A DNA stretch of 6,772 bases from Gemmatimonadota bacterium. Its GTDB lineage: Bacteria > Latescibacterota > UBA2968 > UBA8231. The translations under genes and the position numbers were made by a program. This document shows, one piece after another, positions 5,132-6,772 of this stretch; position 1 is the stretch's first letter; every line of letters begins with the position of its first letter. Location: positions 1 to 6,772 of the forward strand of contig JAPOYQ010000769.1 in NCBI GenBank assembly GCA_026706505.1, written 5' to 3'. Under the pieces are notes generated by a model. It was not told the DNA's origin, ran no database searches, and saw nothing but the letters and a program-made list of their open reading frames with translations.

Positions 5132-6772
5132 CTAGTCCCGTACGACGGCTAGACGGTGCAATGCCGTCTGACCGTTGGCTTCTAGGAGGAGGTGATAGAT
5201 GCCGCTGGCGACGAACTTGCCGGCAGCGTTGCGTCCGTCCCATGGTACTACGTAGTTTTCGCGGGCGGCGCGGGGGCCTAAGTCTTTCCACCAGACCAAG
5301 TCGCCGTTGGTCGAAAAAATCGACAGGCGGGTCTGGGTGCTAGGGGCGGCCAAGTCGAAGACTAGGTGGGTCTGCCGGTGTTGGCCGAGGTGGAAGGGAT
5401 TGGGGTAGCTGGGTTCGAACAGCGTGGCGAGGGCCGCCTGCGCGTCGGTCAGATCGGGGTCAAATTCCACGGACACTTGGTACGGATAGGCCACGCCGTG
5501 ATCTTCAGCCGAGGAGATTACCAACACGATCTCTTCGTACTGGTCCCAGTCAACGACGCGAACCGTCGGCTCGGCAACCGGCCGCACCGCGATGCTGTCG
5601 GGACCGATTAAAAGCAGATGGCGACGCCAAGCACCAAGGGACGCTGCAAAAGCAAGGGTGACGCCGCCTGGGCGGAGCTGGGGCGCGAGGCGCAGATAGC
5701 TGCTGCCGGTGGCGTCGAGCAGGCTCGAATCGCGGACGACCGCCTTGGCAGCGACTGCGAGGTCGTGGGTGGGGACGAGCGGATATTTGTCCCCTTCGGC
5801 GTAAAATCCGCGGCGATGGCGGCGGCCGGTGAAGTAATTCCAGACGGCAAATTCGCCAATAGCGACTCCCAAGCCGCCCGGCTCAACGCGGCGGATGACG
5901 CGGTCGAAATGATCGAGATTGGCGCTTTGGCGCTCCTTGAGTTCTTCCCAGATCAGGCGGTTGAGATCGCGGCCGTAGTGCTGGTCGAGAAAGTGTGAAA
6001 AGATCGCGGTGCCGTAGGTGTGGTTGCTGCCAGGACGGCCAGAGTTGAGGGCGCGTTGGGGTATGCTCAGGAAGTGCGACAAATACTGGAGATAATCGTC
6101 GATATGTGGATAGGCCACTTCTTCCATCCACGTCGAGGTCGATTCCTGCCACCAACTGCCGTCCTCCTCTGCGTAGTAGCCAAACTGAATGGCGTGGTGG
6201 AACTCGTGGGCGATGGTCACGCGCAGGGCGTCTAGCCCGCGAGTCTGTACGTAGCTGGGATCGGTGAAATTGTTGTCGATTTCGAGGTGGCTGTGCGTGA
6301 CCGCGTTGGACGATCCGGGATAGGCACAGCCGTAAACAGGCTCCGAGAACCCACAGCCTCCGTGCCCTAAGTCTACAACGTAAACATCGTATTCCGCTCC
6401 GCCGCCCAAGCCGTTGTCCGATGGCGGCGGGTTGTAGCCAAGCTGTTCTACTTCCAACTCCCAAGTGCTGTCGAGGATGGTTGCGGCTAGGTCAATGTAG
6501 TCTGGGATGCCGTTGGCATCGTCGTCGGTAGGATCAACAGCGTCGTTGCCAACGGTGTCGTAGTGGACGCGGAAATGACCAGAGGGGGTTAGCAAGCTGT
6601 GCTGAGTGCTAGGTCGGCGCTGTACGAGTTTTAGACGCTGGTGCTCGGTGCTCAGCTCTGAGGCCGCGTCCATAGCTTGGAGCAAGTAAGGGGTGCCGCA
6701 GCGCAGGGCGGGCGGCGCGCTTTCTGCATGTCCGTCCACCGTGCCGAGAGACAACAGGACGATGAGCAATTT
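5132..6772 (-). CDS. Secreted HExxH metalloprotease, MXAN_6640-like, with FlgD-like C-terminal sorting-type domain (5' partial)
   Basis: The frame runs off the right edge. The TTG at 6769 lies within a signal-peptide core (KLLIVLLSLGTVDGHAES, likely cleaved after GHA), so probably only a few start codons are missing. Residues count from that TTG. Visible in order: GHFRVHYDTVG (64-74) with an acidic DPTDDDANGIPDYID stretch (79-93) that looks calcium-binding; the zinc motif HEFHH (188-192, bases 6194-6208) in TIAHEFHHAIQFGYY; WWQESTSTWMEE (206-217), whose glutamates may give the third ligand; VEFDPDL; YPNPF (455-459); and VPWDGRNAAGKFVASGIYHLLL (508-529), typical of FlgD-like Ig domains used as C-terminal sorting or anchoring regions in type IX-like secretion. 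The catalytic region resembles the MXAN_6640 family of putative metalloproteases, by recollection. It is probably extracellular or surface-bound; the substrate is unknown. It is convergent with PurF. Confidence 0.88.
   Translation of the reverse strand, partial: KLLIVLLSLGTVDGHAESAPPALRCGTPYLLQAMDAASELSTEHQRLKLVQRRPSTQHSLLTPSGHFRVHYDTVGNDAVDPTDDDANGIPDYIDLAATILDSTWELEVEQLGYNPPPSDNGLGGGAEYDVYVVDLGHGGCGFSEPVYGCAYPGSSNAVTHSHLEIDNNFTDPSYVQTRGLDALRVTIAHEFHHAIQFGYYAEEDGSWWQESTSTWMEEVAYPHIDDYLQYLSHFLSIPQRALNSGRPGSNHTYGTAIFSHFLDQHYGRDLNRLIWEELKERQSANLDHFDRVIRRVEPGGLGVAIGEFAVWNYFTGRRHRRGFYAEGDKYPLVPTHDLAVAAKAVVRDSSLLDATGSSYLRLAPQLRPGGVTLAFAASLGAWRRHLLLIGPDSIAVRPVAEPTVRVVDWDQYEEIVLVISSAEDHGVAYPYQVSVEFDPDLTDAQAALATLFEPSYPNPFHLGQHRQTHLVFDLAAPSTQTRLSIFSTNGDLVWWKDLGPRAARENYVVPWDGRNAAGKFVASGIYHLLLEANGQTALHRLAVVRD

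Noticed and set aside
5883..6464. 193-codon minus-strand frame within the metalloprotease gene
   Set aside because: Alternative frame of the same strand; the overlapping frame contains the zinc motif and continuous family-like sequence. I saw no sign that a frameshift joins the two.

Overview
The window holds five protein-coding genes and no RNA gene, insertion sequence or CRISPR array that I can see. Four genes lie on the plus strand and one on the minus strand. Both edge genes run off the window: the first lacks its 5' end, and the last (minus strand) lacks only its first few codons. Long stretches are GC-rich; a hand count gives 86/120 at 2521-2640. The first gene starts in a much AT-richer stretch (62/140 G+C at 101-240). 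A bacterial chromosome is clear. The lineage is inferred only. A secreted metalloprotease with a YPNPF plus FlgD-like C-terminal domain, a TlpA-type thioredoxin protein and a dispersed GTAGGGGC-type palindrome suggest an FCB-like or sponge/marine candidate phylum such as Latescibacterota or Poribacteria. No marker gene proves this.

Layout. 2-1192 (+) is the C-terminal part of a protein with a 31-residue repeat module followed by a TlpA-type thioredoxin domain (WCGPC). It ends at a strong hairpin terminator (1214-1249). 1293-2042 (+) is a complete FabG-like short-chain dehydrogenase/reductase. A short palindrome at 2044-2068 lies in the following gap. 2139-3503 (+) is a class III PLP aminotransferase related to glutamate-1-semialdehyde aminomutase but probably not HemL. 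3582-5057 (+) is a divergent PurF amidophosphoribosyltransferase with a predicted 8-residue propeptide and all four cysteines of the Bacillus-type iron-sulfur cluster. It ends at a strong terminator (5082-5115). 5132-6772 (-) is convergent to it and encodes a secreted HExxH metalloprotease resembling the MXAN_6640 family, with a C-terminal sorting-type domain.

How the genes fit together. The reductase and aminotransferase are codirectional, 96 bases apart, and could be cotranscribed, acting on a shared carbonyl/amine intermediate; this is inference. PurF has no other purine gene beside it here and seems to be its own transcription unit. The two edge genes point to envelope or extracellular functions and are not obviously linked to the middle genes. 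The most unusual item is the repeat module fused to the thioredoxin domain; the second is the divergent PurF.
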